In this document: piece after piece, positions 1 through 7,147 of the stretch | Layout: each line of letters begins with the position of its first letter | How positions within the stretch are numbered: position 1 is the first letter of the stretch | Origin: F23-B02 sp963650165 | GTDB lineage: Bacteria; Bacillota; Clostridia; Oscillospirales; Oscillospiraceae | DNA length: 64,000 bases | Assembly: GCA_963650165.1 (NCBI GenBank) | Contig: CAVJKX010000010.1 | Location: 1 to 64,000 of the forward strand | Direction: 5' to 3' | Made by a program: the position numbers and the translations under genes | The notes under the pieces: model-generated | The model's database searches: none | The model's input: the letters and a program-made list of their open reading frames with translations, nothing else | What the model was told of the DNA's origin: nothing

Positions 1-96
1 CAGCGGACTCCCACTCTCGCCAGCAGGCGCCATTTTGCCTCAAAAGGCGTCCGTTTCGCCACCTCAACTGCCGTTTGTTCCGCTACGATAGTATAG
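1..96. mobile_element. Probable end of a skin-like element interrupting sigK
   Basis: The sigK reading frame on the minus strand matches the family up to Ile-Glu-Asn and then diverges, reaching a stop four codons later. In Bacillus subtilis the skin element recombines at an AATGA core inside the Asn-Glu codons of the same conserved stretch. Here AATG lies at 100-97 at the point of divergence. The sequence to the left of it therefore looks like one end of an intervening element whose body and recombinase lie outside the window. The 96 bases themselves hold no recognisable gene. An ordinary disrupted gene is the alternative. Confidence 0.5.
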
Positions 97-427
97 CATT
101 CTCAATACATCGACTTGCGTAGGTTGCAAGGCGGATGCCGCGGTCGGGTTTATAGGTGTTGATGCCCTTGATCAGCCCGATCGTGCCGATGGATATGAGG
201 TCTTCGATATCGTTCGTCTGCGTATAATATTTCTTGACGATATGCGCGACGAGACGGAGATTGTGCTCAACGAGCACATTTCTCGCCGCTATGTCTCCGT
301 CCTGCCAGAGAAGCAGGTACCTTCGCTCATCCTCCGCCGATAAGGGGCTCGGAAACGAACCGCCCGGCGACAGTCTGAGCATGAGCAGCACTCCGCCGAG
401 CAGCATTGTGAGCGATATTCCAAGCAT
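83..427 (-). CDS. sigK: Sporulation sigma factor SigK, 5' half (interrupted)
   Basis: This encodes the first 110 or so residues of sigma-K, the late mother-cell sigma factor of sporulation. The hydrophobic N-terminus resembles the pro-sequence removed from pro-sigma-K. Region 1.2/2 follows, with the signatures EHNLRLVAHIVKKY and DLISIGTIGLIKGI. The ATG at 427 has a GAGGTGAT ribosome-binding site upstream and gives a 114-residue product, about half the usual length. Regions 3 and 4 are absent. The break falls at the conserved CIENE stretch, where family members continue with ILM, and the frame stops at 83-85. I infer that the 3' half lies beyond an excisable element to the left. Confidence 0.85.
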   Translation of the reverse strand: MLGISLTMLLGGVLLMLRLSPGGSFPSPLSAEDERRYLLLWQDGDIAARNVLVEHNLRLVAHIVKKYYTQTNDIEDLISIGTIGLIKGINTYKPDRGIRLATYASRCIENAILS

Positions 428-587
428 AGTATCACCTCGGGTTATTATATTGTCCGATCGCTTGTACAAATCATATAAATTCAGCGCGTGCGGCGGCGCC
501 CGTATTGACAAATTTATAAAATGTGATATCCTTGACGCAAGAATGTTTATACACAACGTTGATACAAGTAAAGGAAGGAGCAGAACT

Positions 588-3287
588 ATGGTATTCAGAC
601 CCAAAATACTTGCGCTTGCAAACAAGATCACGCTTGAAGCGCACACAGGTATTCCCAATGTCCCGTCCGATCCGGAGTACCGGATACTGGCGGAGGTGGT
701 AACGGACGAACAGGCGGAGGTGGCGCTCGCCTGCAAGGTACGGCACAGTCTTACGCTCGAGGAGATCTCGAAAAGATGCGGAAAAAGTCCGGAGCTTACA
801 AAAAAGCTCCTGCGTGAGCTCGGAGACGAGGGCGTTGTGGTCGGGTACACGAGCCCCGACGACGGTATCGATTACTACTCCATGCCCTGCTGGGTGCCCG
901 GCATCATGGAGATGATGGTCGGCAACAAGGCGCAGGTCGAGGCTCATCCCGAGATTGCACGCTGCTTTGACGAATACACGCTCAAGAACATGAAGCTCAT
1001 GACGCCTAACCTGCCGCGCGGCATGGGCGTTATGCGCGTTATCCCCGTTCAGCAGTCGATCGAGCTCAACCGTCACGCCGTGACCTCCGACCAGCTGAGC
1101 AAGTACATAGAGGGCGCGTGGAAGCTTGCCGTCACCGACTGTTCCTGCCGCCGCACGCGCAGGATCATGGGCGAGGGCTGCGGACACCTTGAGGAGGACA
1201 TGTGCATCATGCTCAACAAGGCTGCCGACTTCCACGTCAAGACGGGGCACGGCCGCGAGATCACCAAGGCCGAGGCCTATGAGATACTCAAACGCGCCGA
1301 GGAAAACGGCCTTATCCATGAGCTGTCGAACACCGACGGAACGGGCGAGGTCGGCGGCATCTGCAACTGCTGCGAGTGCTCCTGCCTGTCGCTGCGCGGC
1401 GGCAGGCTGTTCAACACCTCAACGATAATGAAGTCCAACTACCGCGCACAGGTCGATAAGGAAAAGTGCGTTGCCTGCGGCCAGTGCGTCGAAAACTGCC
1501 AGATGAACGCACTGCGCCTCGGCCAGAAGCTGTGCTCGACAGAGCCGCTGAAGATAAGTCACTCCGAGTCGCCGGAGGATAAGCTCTGGACGAAGGAGCA
1601 CTGGAACGAAAACTGGCGCGAGAACCGCGAAAACGTCGTCGAAACGGGCACGGCGCCATGCAAGACCAATTGCCCTGCGCACATCGCCGTTCAGGGTTAT
1701 ATAAAGCTTGCGGCGCTCGGCAGATATCAGGAAGCGCTTGAGCTCATAAAGAAAGAAAACCCCTTCCCCGCCATCTGCGGCCGCGTCTGCCCGAAATTCT
1801 GCGAGGACGCCTGCACGCGCGGAGATATCGACGATCCCATCGCTATCGACGATATCAAAAAATTCATTGCAGATCAGGACATGAAGGCCGAGCACCGCTT
1901 CGTGCCCAAGATGCTCAATCAGACGGGCAAAATGTATCCGCAGAAGATCGCCGTCATCGGCGCGGGCCCTGCGGGACTCAGCTGCGCGTACTATCTTGCG
2001 GTCAAGGGCTACCCCGTGACGGTGTTCGAGAAAGAGGACACGCTCGGCGGCATGATGACGATGGGTATACCTACCTTCAGACTCGAAAAGGATGTCGTCC
2101 TGTCCGAGATCGAGGTGCTGCGCGAGCTGGGCGTCGAGATCAAAACCGGCGTCGAGGTCGGAAAGGACATAAGCCTCGACGAGCTCAGGACACAGGACTA
2201 CAAGGCCTTTTACATGGCCATCGGCGCACAGAAGAGCTCGTCTCTCGGCATTCCCGGCGAGGAGCTCGAGGGCGTTTACGGCGGTATAGACTTCCTGCGC
2301 TCGACGCTTACCGGCAGCCCGATGAAGCTCGGCGAGCGCGTCGCGGTCATAGGCGGCGGCAATGTCTCCGTTGACGTTGCACGCAGCGCGGTGAGGCTCG
2401 GGGTCAAGGACGTAACGCTCGTGTACCGCCGCGGCAGAGAAGAGCTCAAGGCAGCGCCCGAGGAGATCGAGGAGGCGCTTGCAGAGGGCGTGAAGCTGCG
2501 GCTCCTCTCCTCCCCCGTCGAGATAATCGGCAAGGACGGCAGGGTCAAGGCGCTCAGGCTCGAGAAGATGAAGCTCGGCGCAGCCGACGCCTCCGGCAGG
2601 CGCGCACCGGTACCTACGGGCGAGTTTGAGACGGTCGAGGTCGATAACGTCATTGCCGCGGTCGGTCAGGTAATCGACTGGGGCGGCATTGACAAGGGTG
2701 CGATGAAGCTCGATAAGAAGGGCTGCGTTAAGGTCGACGAGCTTTCGTATCAGACCGGCGAGCCCGACGTATTCGCGGGCGGCGACGTTGTTACGGGTCC
2801 CGCCTTCGTGATCCACGCGATTGCCGCCGGCAAGGAGGGCGCGATATCTATCCACCGCTACGTCCATCCCGGCCAGACGCAGAACCTCGGCCGCGACAGG
2901 CGCGTGTTCACCTCGCTCGACAAGACCAAGGCAGCTCTCGCCATCGGCGGATACGACGCGGCTCCGCGCCAGAAGGCCGCCGACGCCGCTGCGGCAAAGG
3001 CCAGGCGCAGCATGAAGGATCTGCGCGGCACCTTCACCGAGGAGCAGATGAAGAAGGAAACCGAGCGCTGCCTCGGCTGCGGCGCCGTTGTTCTCGACGA
3101 GGATCGCTGCGTAGGCTGCGGCATATGCACGACAAAGTGCAAGTTTGACGCCATTAAGCTTATCTGGGTTGACGAATTCGTATCGCCCAAGGTCGAAAAG
3201 CTCGCGCCGCACATCGTTGCCGGCATGGCAAAGCGCGGCGGCAAGATTGCCATAAAGGCGATCAAGGACGCAGTGGATAAGCTGTGA
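588..3287 (+). CDS. Multi-domain FAD/NAD(P) oxidoreductase with 4Fe-4S ferredoxin domains
   Basis: This is an 899-residue protein starting at an ATG preceded by AAGGAAGGAG. The N-terminal 75 residues look like a winged-helix segment and are followed by a Cys-rich region (CSCRRTRR, CNCCECSC). A ferredoxin motif CVACGQCVENC lies near residue 293. A GltD-type module then follows, with an Fe-S N-lobe, an FAD dinucleotide fold (GAGPAGLSCAYYL near 455) and an NAD(P) fold (GGGNVSVDVA near 586). A C-terminal ferredoxin (CVGCGICTTKC near 838) closes the protein. The family passes electrons between NAD(P)H, flavin and Fe-S centres; the partner here is unknown. A possible promoter, TTGACA at 505 with TATCCT at 527, lies upstream. 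A longer in-frame extension to 234 overlaps sigK and is unlikely. Confidence 0.85.
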   Translation: MVFRPKILALANKITLEAHTGIPNVPSDPEYRILAEVVTDEQAEVALACKVRHSLTLEEISKRCGKSPELTKKLLRELGDEGVVVGYTSPDDGIDYYSMPCWVPGIMEMMVGNKAQVEAHPEIARCFDEYTLKNMKLMTPNLPRGMGVMRVIPVQQSIELNRHAVTSDQLSKYIEGAWKLAVTDCSCRRTRRIMGEGCGHLEEDMCIMLNKAADFHVKTGHGREITKAEAYEILKRAEENGLIHELSNTDGTGEVGGICNCCECSCLSLRGGRLFNTSTIMKSNYRAQVDKEKCVACGQCVENCQMNALRLGQKLCSTEPLKISHSESPEDKLWTKEHWNENWRENRENVVETGTAPCKTNCPAHIAVQGYIKLAALGRYQEALELIKKENPFPAICGRVCPKFCEDACTRGDIDDPIAIDDIKKFIADQDMKAEHRFVPKMLNQTGKMYPQKIAVIGAGPAGLSCAYYLAVKGYPVTVFEKEDTLGGMMTMGIPTFRLEKDVVLSEIEVLRELGVEIKTGVEVGKDISLDELRTQDYKAFYMAIGAQKSSSLGIPGEELEGVYGGIDFLRSTLTGSPMKLGERVAVIGGGNVSVDVARSAVRLGVKDVTLVYRRGREELKAAPEEIEEALAEGVKLRLLSSPVEIIGKDGRVKALRLEKMKLGAADASGRRAPVPTGEFETVEVDNVIAAVGQVIDWGGIDKGAMKLDKKGCVKVDELSYQTGEPDVFAGGDVVTGPAFVIHAIAAGKEGAISIHRYVHPGQTQNLGRDRRVFTSLDKTKAALAIGGYDAAPRQKAADAAAAKARRSMKDLRGTFTEEQMKKETERCLGCGAVVLDEDRCVGCGICTTKCKFDAIKLIWVDEFVSPKVEKLAPHIVAGMAKRGGKIAIKAIKDAVDKL

Positions 3288-3374
3288 TTTATATAGTCCC
3301 GGCAGCCTTTGATATTGCTTTTTGCGCACTTTTGAAGTATTATGAGCTAAATAACACTTAACGGAGGCTTCAAA

Positions 3375-3764
3375 ATGCACAAACCTGACGAAGGGTTTTA
3401 TCACGATCACGGCGACGGGATACTCCACTGCCACGAGGTAAAGCCCTGCGAGGATATCACAGAGCACGCCGAGCACGAGCATCCTCACCACAATAACCCG
3501 CATTCGCACACGCAGAGCAAGGCGGTCATAAACAGGCTCTCGCGCGCTATAGGCCATCTTGAATCGGTCAAGCGCATGGTCGAGGACGAGCGCGACTGCA
3601 CCGACGTGCTCATCCAGCTCGCGGCCGTAAGATCGGCGCTGAGCAGCACCGCACGCGTCATACTCAAGGACCACCTCGAGCACTGCATAACAGACGCAGT
3701 CGAGACCGGCGACGACACCTTTATCGAGGAGCTCAACGCCGCAATAGACAAGTACATAAACTGA
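3375..3764 (+). CDS. CsoR/RcnR-family metal-sensing repressor with His-rich N-terminal extension
   Basis: This 129-residue protein belongs to the DUF156 (CsoR/RcnR/FrmR) all-helical DNA-binding repressors. The Cu(I)-ligand pattern of CsoR is present: Cys75 in DCTDVLI, and His100 and Cys104 in DHLEHC. This points to copper or a similar soft metal. Residues 1-46 are an unusual His/Cys-rich tail with about a dozen histidines, not part of the core fold and probably metal-binding. The start has a GGAGG site. No copA or copper chaperone is adjacent, so its regulon lies elsewhere or is only this gene. A terminator follows directly. Confidence 0.85.
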   Translation: MHKPDEGFYHDHGDGILHCHEVKPCEDITEHAEHEHPHHNNPHSHTQSKAVINRLSRAIGHLESVKRMVEDERDCTDVLIQLAAVRSALSSTARVILKDHLEHCITDAVETGDDTFIEELNAAIDKYIN

Positions 3765-3782
3765 AAAATCTCCGCAAAAGAA

Positions 3783-3818
3783 AAAACCACCGCTTAACAA
3801 TAAGCAGTGGTTTTTCTT
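3783..3818 (+). terminator. Intrinsic terminator after the CsoR-like gene
   Basis: A hairpin AAACCACcGCTT / AAGCaGTGGTTT with a 7-base loop is followed by TTCTTTG. It separates the plus-strand CsoR-like gene from the minus-strand tRNA-Thr. Confidence 0.75.
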
Positions 3819-3822
3819 TGTC

Positions 3823-3897
3823 TGGAGCTGGTGGTGAGAATCGAACTCACAACCTTCTCATTACGAGTGAGATGCTCTGCCATTGAGCCACACCAGC
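3823..3897 (-). tRNA. tRNA-Thr (anticodon CGU)
   Basis: Read on the minus strand this is a 75-base cloverleaf. The acceptor stem is GCTGGTG/CACCAGC, the 3' CCA is encoded, the T arm contains GTTCGATTC, and the anticodon loop is CTCGTAA with anticodon CGT, which reads ACG. Confidence 0.95.
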
Positions 3898-4227
3898 AGA
3901 CGACAGTATGCATTTTAGCACACGGCGGGCATAAAGTCAAACAAAATTAATTATAACTTTTCGTATATGCTCTCCGTATGCAGCCGCGCCGCAGGTAAAT
4001 AATGTTTAAGAAATGTTCAATAAATTCAAGGCTTCCCGAGTGTTGCAATTTTGCGGCATTTTGTTTACATAATTATTTCAGCATATTATTTTGCAAATAG
4101 TTATCAACATTTTCAACAGACTTATCAACACGAAAATTTCGTTGAAATTCAATGAAATTTGTTGATATGTTAATAATTTCAAAACTCTGTAGTCGATTTT
4201 CGTTGCAAAACGGAAACAAATTATTGT
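3898..4227. other. AT-rich noncoding spacer with repeated TTATCAACA boxes
   Basis: This is 330 bases without a gene and markedly more AT-rich than its surroundings. TTATCAACA occurs exactly at 4101-4109 and 4122-4130, 21 bases apart on the same strand. A related TGTTGATAT lies at 4160-4168. These differ by one base from the DnaA-box consensus TTATNCACA. The repeats may be DnaA-like boxes or sites of another regulator. No clear promoter is assigned. Confidence 0.4.
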
Positions 4228-4899
4228 TTACATAAGGCCGTTTTTGTTGAGAGATTGAAACTCTTTGCCTCCGACTATAATATGGTCGAGCAATTTTACG
4301 TCGACAAGCTCAAGAGCCTTTCTGACAAGGGCCGTGCAGTACTCGTCCTCCTTGGACGGAAGCGGCAATGCTCCGGGGTGATTGTGGGCGATTATCACGC
4401 TCACGGCATTGTTTTTTATGGCCGCCTCGACCAGCATTCTTATGCCGACCTCGGTGGCATTGACGACGCCGCGGCTTATCTGCTTGCAGGCGATCACGCC
4501 GTTCGAGGCGTTCAGAAGCAGCGCATAGCAGATCTCGTTTATCTCATACATGAACTTGGCAACAAAGTATGCACCCGCGTCCTCGCTGCGGCGGATGACC
4601 TTTGTCGGCAGGCTTTTGGTGAGAAGATACCTGCGGCTGACCTCGGGAACGAGCTTTATAAGGGTCGCTGCGTTCTCTCCGATGCCGTCAACGTGCATGA
4701 GCTCCTCGCGGCTTGCCTCAAACACCGCAGCAAGAGAGCCGAAGTGCTTTAAAAGCCTGTGCGCAAGCTCGTTTGTGTCCTTGCGCGGCACGGCATAAAA
4801 CAGCAGCATTTCCAATGCGTTGTGGTCGTTGAAGCCGTCCAGCCCGGCCTCGGCGAAGCGGCTTTTCATCCGCTCCCTGTGTCCGTCGTGTACGCCCAT
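4228..4899 (-). CDS. radC: RadC-family JAB/MPN-domain protein
   Basis: The 223-residue protein has an N-terminal helix-hairpin-helix region (VDGIGENAATLIKL). A C-terminal JAB1/MPN metalloprotease-like fold follows, with the zinc-ligand signature AHNHPG and a downstream SKED, matching the HxH-x7-S-x2-D pattern. RadC was named for DNA repair, but its biochemical role remains unsettled. It begins 12 bases after the tsaD stop and is probably the last gene of the leftward uvrB-polA-rimI-tsaD run. Confidence 0.93.
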   Translation of the reverse strand: MGVHDGHRERMKSRFAEAGLDGFNDHNALEMLLFYAVPRKDTNELAHRLLKHFGSLAAVFEASREELMHVDGIGENAATLIKLVPEVSRRYLLTKSLPTKVIRRSEDAGAYFVAKFMYEINEICYALLLNASNGVIACKQISRGVVNATEVGIRMLVEAAIKNNAVSVIIAHNHPGALPLPSKEDEYCTALVRKALELVDVKLLDHIIVGGKEFQSLNKNGLM

Positions 4900-4911
4900 C
4901 TGCCCCTCTCC

Positions 4912-5913
4912 TTACAGCTCCATATTCGCGTAGGCATTTAGATCCCAGCCGGCGGTGTTTCCGGCGAGGTACTCATAATAGCCCTGGCAGCCGATCATTG
5001 CGGCATTGTCTCCGCACAGCTTCAGCGGAGGCACGAACAGCTCGCAGCCGGCCTTTTCCGCGGCGGCCTTAAAGTCTGCGCGGATGCGTGAGTTTGCGGC
5101 AACGCCGCCCGCTATGGCTATTTTCTTATAGCCGAGCTCCTGCGCCGCCATCATGGTGCGCGGCACGAGAGCGTCGCTCACGGCGGCGGTAAAGGATGCC
5201 GCCAGCGATCTGCGGTCGAGCTCCTCGCCCTTCTGCTCGGCGTTGTGCACGAGGTTTATGACCGCCGTCTTGAGGCCGGAAAAGCTCATCTCGTAGGGCT
5301 GCCCGTCAATATGCGTCCTCGGCAGATGATATTTCTTATCGTCGCCGCCCTGCGACAGCTCGTCTATCGGCTTTCCGCCCGGATACGGCAGACCGAGCAC
5401 GCGCGCGGTTTTGTCAAAGCACTCCCCCGCCGCGTCGTCGCGCGTTGCGCCGATCACCTTGAGCTCGGTATAGCTGCGCACGTCGATGATGAGCGTGTTG
5501 CCGCCGGATATGGCAAGGCAGAGAAAAGGAGGCTCGAGCTCGGGATAGGCTATGTAGTTTGCAGCCACATGGCCCTTTATGTGGTGCACCGGTATAAGCG
5601 GCACGCCGAGACTCATGGCAGCGGCCTTGGCAAAGTTGAGCCCCACGAGCACGGTTCCGATAAGTCCAGGAGCATAGGTCGCGGCGACGGCGTCGATATC
5701 GCTCTTTTTTATGCCGGCGGCCCGGACCGCGCGCTCTGCAAGGCGCGATATGACCTCGACATGGCTTCTTGACGCTATCTCCGGCACCACGCCGCCGTAT
5801 ATGGCGTGAAGGTCGGCCTGAGAGAATATTTGGTCGGTCAGAACGTTTCTTCCATCCTCGACGACGGCGACGGCGGTCTCGTCGCAGGATGATTCAAAGG
5901 CAAGTATTTTCAT
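4912..5913 (-). CDS. tsaD: tRNA N6-threonylcarbamoyladenosine transferase TsaD
   Basis: This 333-residue ASKHA-fold protein transfers threonylcarbamoyl from its adenylate to A37 of tRNAs that read ANN codons, in complex with TsaB and TsaE. The N-terminus MKILAFESSCDETAVAV and the metal-binding HHIKGH are typical, as are the glycine-rich nucleotide segments (SGGNT, AGGVAANS). The ATG overlaps the rimI stop by four bases, so the two are translationally coupled. TsaB and TsaE are not in the window. Confidence 0.97.
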   Translation of the reverse strand: MKILAFESSCDETAVAVVEDGRNVLTDQIFSQADLHAIYGGVVPEIASRSHVEVISRLAERAVRAAGIKKSDIDAVAATYAPGLIGTVLVGLNFAKAAAMSLGVPLIPVHHIKGHVAANYIAYPELEPPFLCLAISGGNTLIIDVRSYTELKVIGATRDDAAGECFDKTARVLGLPYPGGKPIDELSQGGDDKKYHLPRTHIDGQPYEMSFSGLKTAVINLVHNAEQKGEELDRRSLAASFTAAVSDALVPRTMMAAQELGYKKIAIAGGVAANSRIRADFKAAAEKAGCELFVPPLKLCGDNAAMIGCQGYYEYLAGNTAGWDLNAYANMEL

Positions 5914-6365
5914 TTTTCTTCCTCACTCAGAAAACAAGTCATCAAAACGGCGTCCTCCTTCGGCAGGCTGTAATGACCTTTGCTCCTGCCGACCTCGGTA
6001 TAGCCGTGTTTTTTATATAGGCTCTGCGCCGCAAAATTGCTCTCGCGCACCTCAAGCGTCAGAAAGCTCAGCTTTTTCTCCCCGGCGCGTGCACGAAGCT
6101 GCGTGAGCAGCATATCGCCTATGCCCTCGCGCCGCCTGTCCGGCGACACGGCGACATTTGAGATATAGCCCTCGTCAAGGACATACATGAGCCCGACATA
6201 GCCCAGCGCCCTGCCGCCTTCGTCCTCGGCGGCGAGGAATATGTATCTGTCACCCGCAAGCTGGGCTGCAAGCTGCTCACGCGTCCACGGCAGCGAAAAG
6301 CACTGCCGCTCGATGGCGAGGATATCGTCAAGCTGCTCCGGGCGCACATCGGCAACGCGGATCAC
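5910..6365 (-). CDS. rimI: Ribosomal-protein-alanine N-acetyltransferase RimI
   Basis: This 151-residue GNAT acetyltransferase has the acetyl-CoA loop RRREGIGDMLL and the C-terminal ESNFAAQSLYKKHGY segment typical of RimI, which acetylates the N-terminal alanine of ribosomal protein S18. The rimI-tsaD pairing is common in bacteria. It overlaps tsaD downstream and the zincin/phosphatase fusion gene upstream by four bases each. Confidence 0.93.
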   Translation of the reverse strand: MIRVADVRPEQLDDILAIERQCFSLPWTREQLAAQLAGDRYIFLAAEDEGGRALGYVGLMYVLDEGYISNVAVSPDRRREGIGDMLLTQLRARAGEKKLSFLTLEVRESNFAAQSLYKKHGYTEVGRSKGHYSLPKEDAVLMTCFLSEEEK

Positions 6366-7147
6366 AGCTCGGCCTCCTCTCGCAGCTCGTCAATGACGGC
6401 AAGCGTCTCGTCCTCGACGCGCAGGATGCACTTTTTCCAGCCCAGAGGCAGCGACGGCGGATATATATCCTCGTCGGCAAGGCACATTATGCGCTCGTCG
6501 AGATCCTGATAATCGTCGGATAGCTTCTGCGCCTGGAGCGCCGTCATACACAGCACAACGTCGCAGCTCTCGATAAGCCTGCGCGTGACCTGCACGGCGC
6601 TGCTTCGCTCAAGCCTTATATCAAGCGCCTCGCAGCATTTTACGGTGCGCGGGTTCAGCCCGCTCTTCACGCTTATGCCGCCGGAGAAGGCTTTGACCTC
6701 CGGGCAGTATTCGGCCTTGGAGGAATTGAACACCGCCTCGGCAGCGGCCGAGAGGCTGTTGTCGTCGCAGACGAAGAGTATGCTTTTAACGTCGATGCCG
6801 TTAAAGCCGCACAGCTCCGCCTGCCGCTCGTCCCAGCGCTCAAGGCTGCGGTCACCGGCCTGACTTTCTATATGATGCGTAAGCTCGTGGTGCAGCGTAC
6901 TGCGGAGCCTTCGGCGGAAGGTCTCGTCGTCCATATCGCCGTAGAGCCCCGTGAACGAACCGTAGTACAGCTCGATGTACTGCCCCATTTCGTCGCGGAA
7001 ATACATTCCGAGAGTGTATCTTCCGTCGTCGCCGCACACGGCATCCTCGACGAAGCTCACGCCGCCGTTCAAATCCTTGAATATTTCATCCGGGAGCTCG
7101 TCGACAAGATCGTCGAGAACGTCCCCTGCCTGTTCATAAGTCAGCAT
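6362..7147 (-). CDS. Zincin-like metallopeptidase fused to a degenerate low-molecular-weight phosphatase domain
   Basis: This is a 261-residue fusion. Residues 1-110 match the zincin-like metallopeptidase family, with the core HHELTHHIE (HExxH) and the typical MLTYEQA start and IELYYGSF strand. Residues 118-261 resemble a low-molecular-weight protein-tyrosine phosphatase. Its P-loop reads VCDDNSLSAAAE where active members have C-x5-R-S, so the catalytic arginine is replaced and activity is doubtful. The ATG at 7147 overlaps the polA stop as ATGA, which supports this start over an upstream in-frame extension inside polA. Substrates are unknown. Confidence 0.82.
   Translation of the reverse strand: MLTYEQAGDVLDDLVDELPDEIFKDLNGGVSFVEDAVCGDDGRYTLGMYFRDEMGQYIELYYGSFTGLYGDMDDETFRRRLRSTLHHELTHHIESQAGDRSLERWDERQAELCGFNGIDVKSILFVCDDNSLSAAAEAVFNSSKAEYCPEVKAFSGGISVKSGLNPRTVKCCEALDIRLERSSAVQVTRRLIESCDVVLCMTALQAQKLSDDYQDLDERIMCLADEDIYPPSLPLGWKKCILRVEDETLAVIDELREEAEL

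Noticed and set aside
234..587. An N-terminal extension of the oxidoreductase
   Set aside because: It overlaps sigK on the other strand; the ATG at 588 has a strong ribosome-binding site and family-like start.
1419..3800. A 793-codon open frame on the minus strand
   Set aside because: It is antisense to the oxidoreductase and CsoR-like genes, has no ribosome-binding site or recognisable domain, and arises from GC-rich codon bias.
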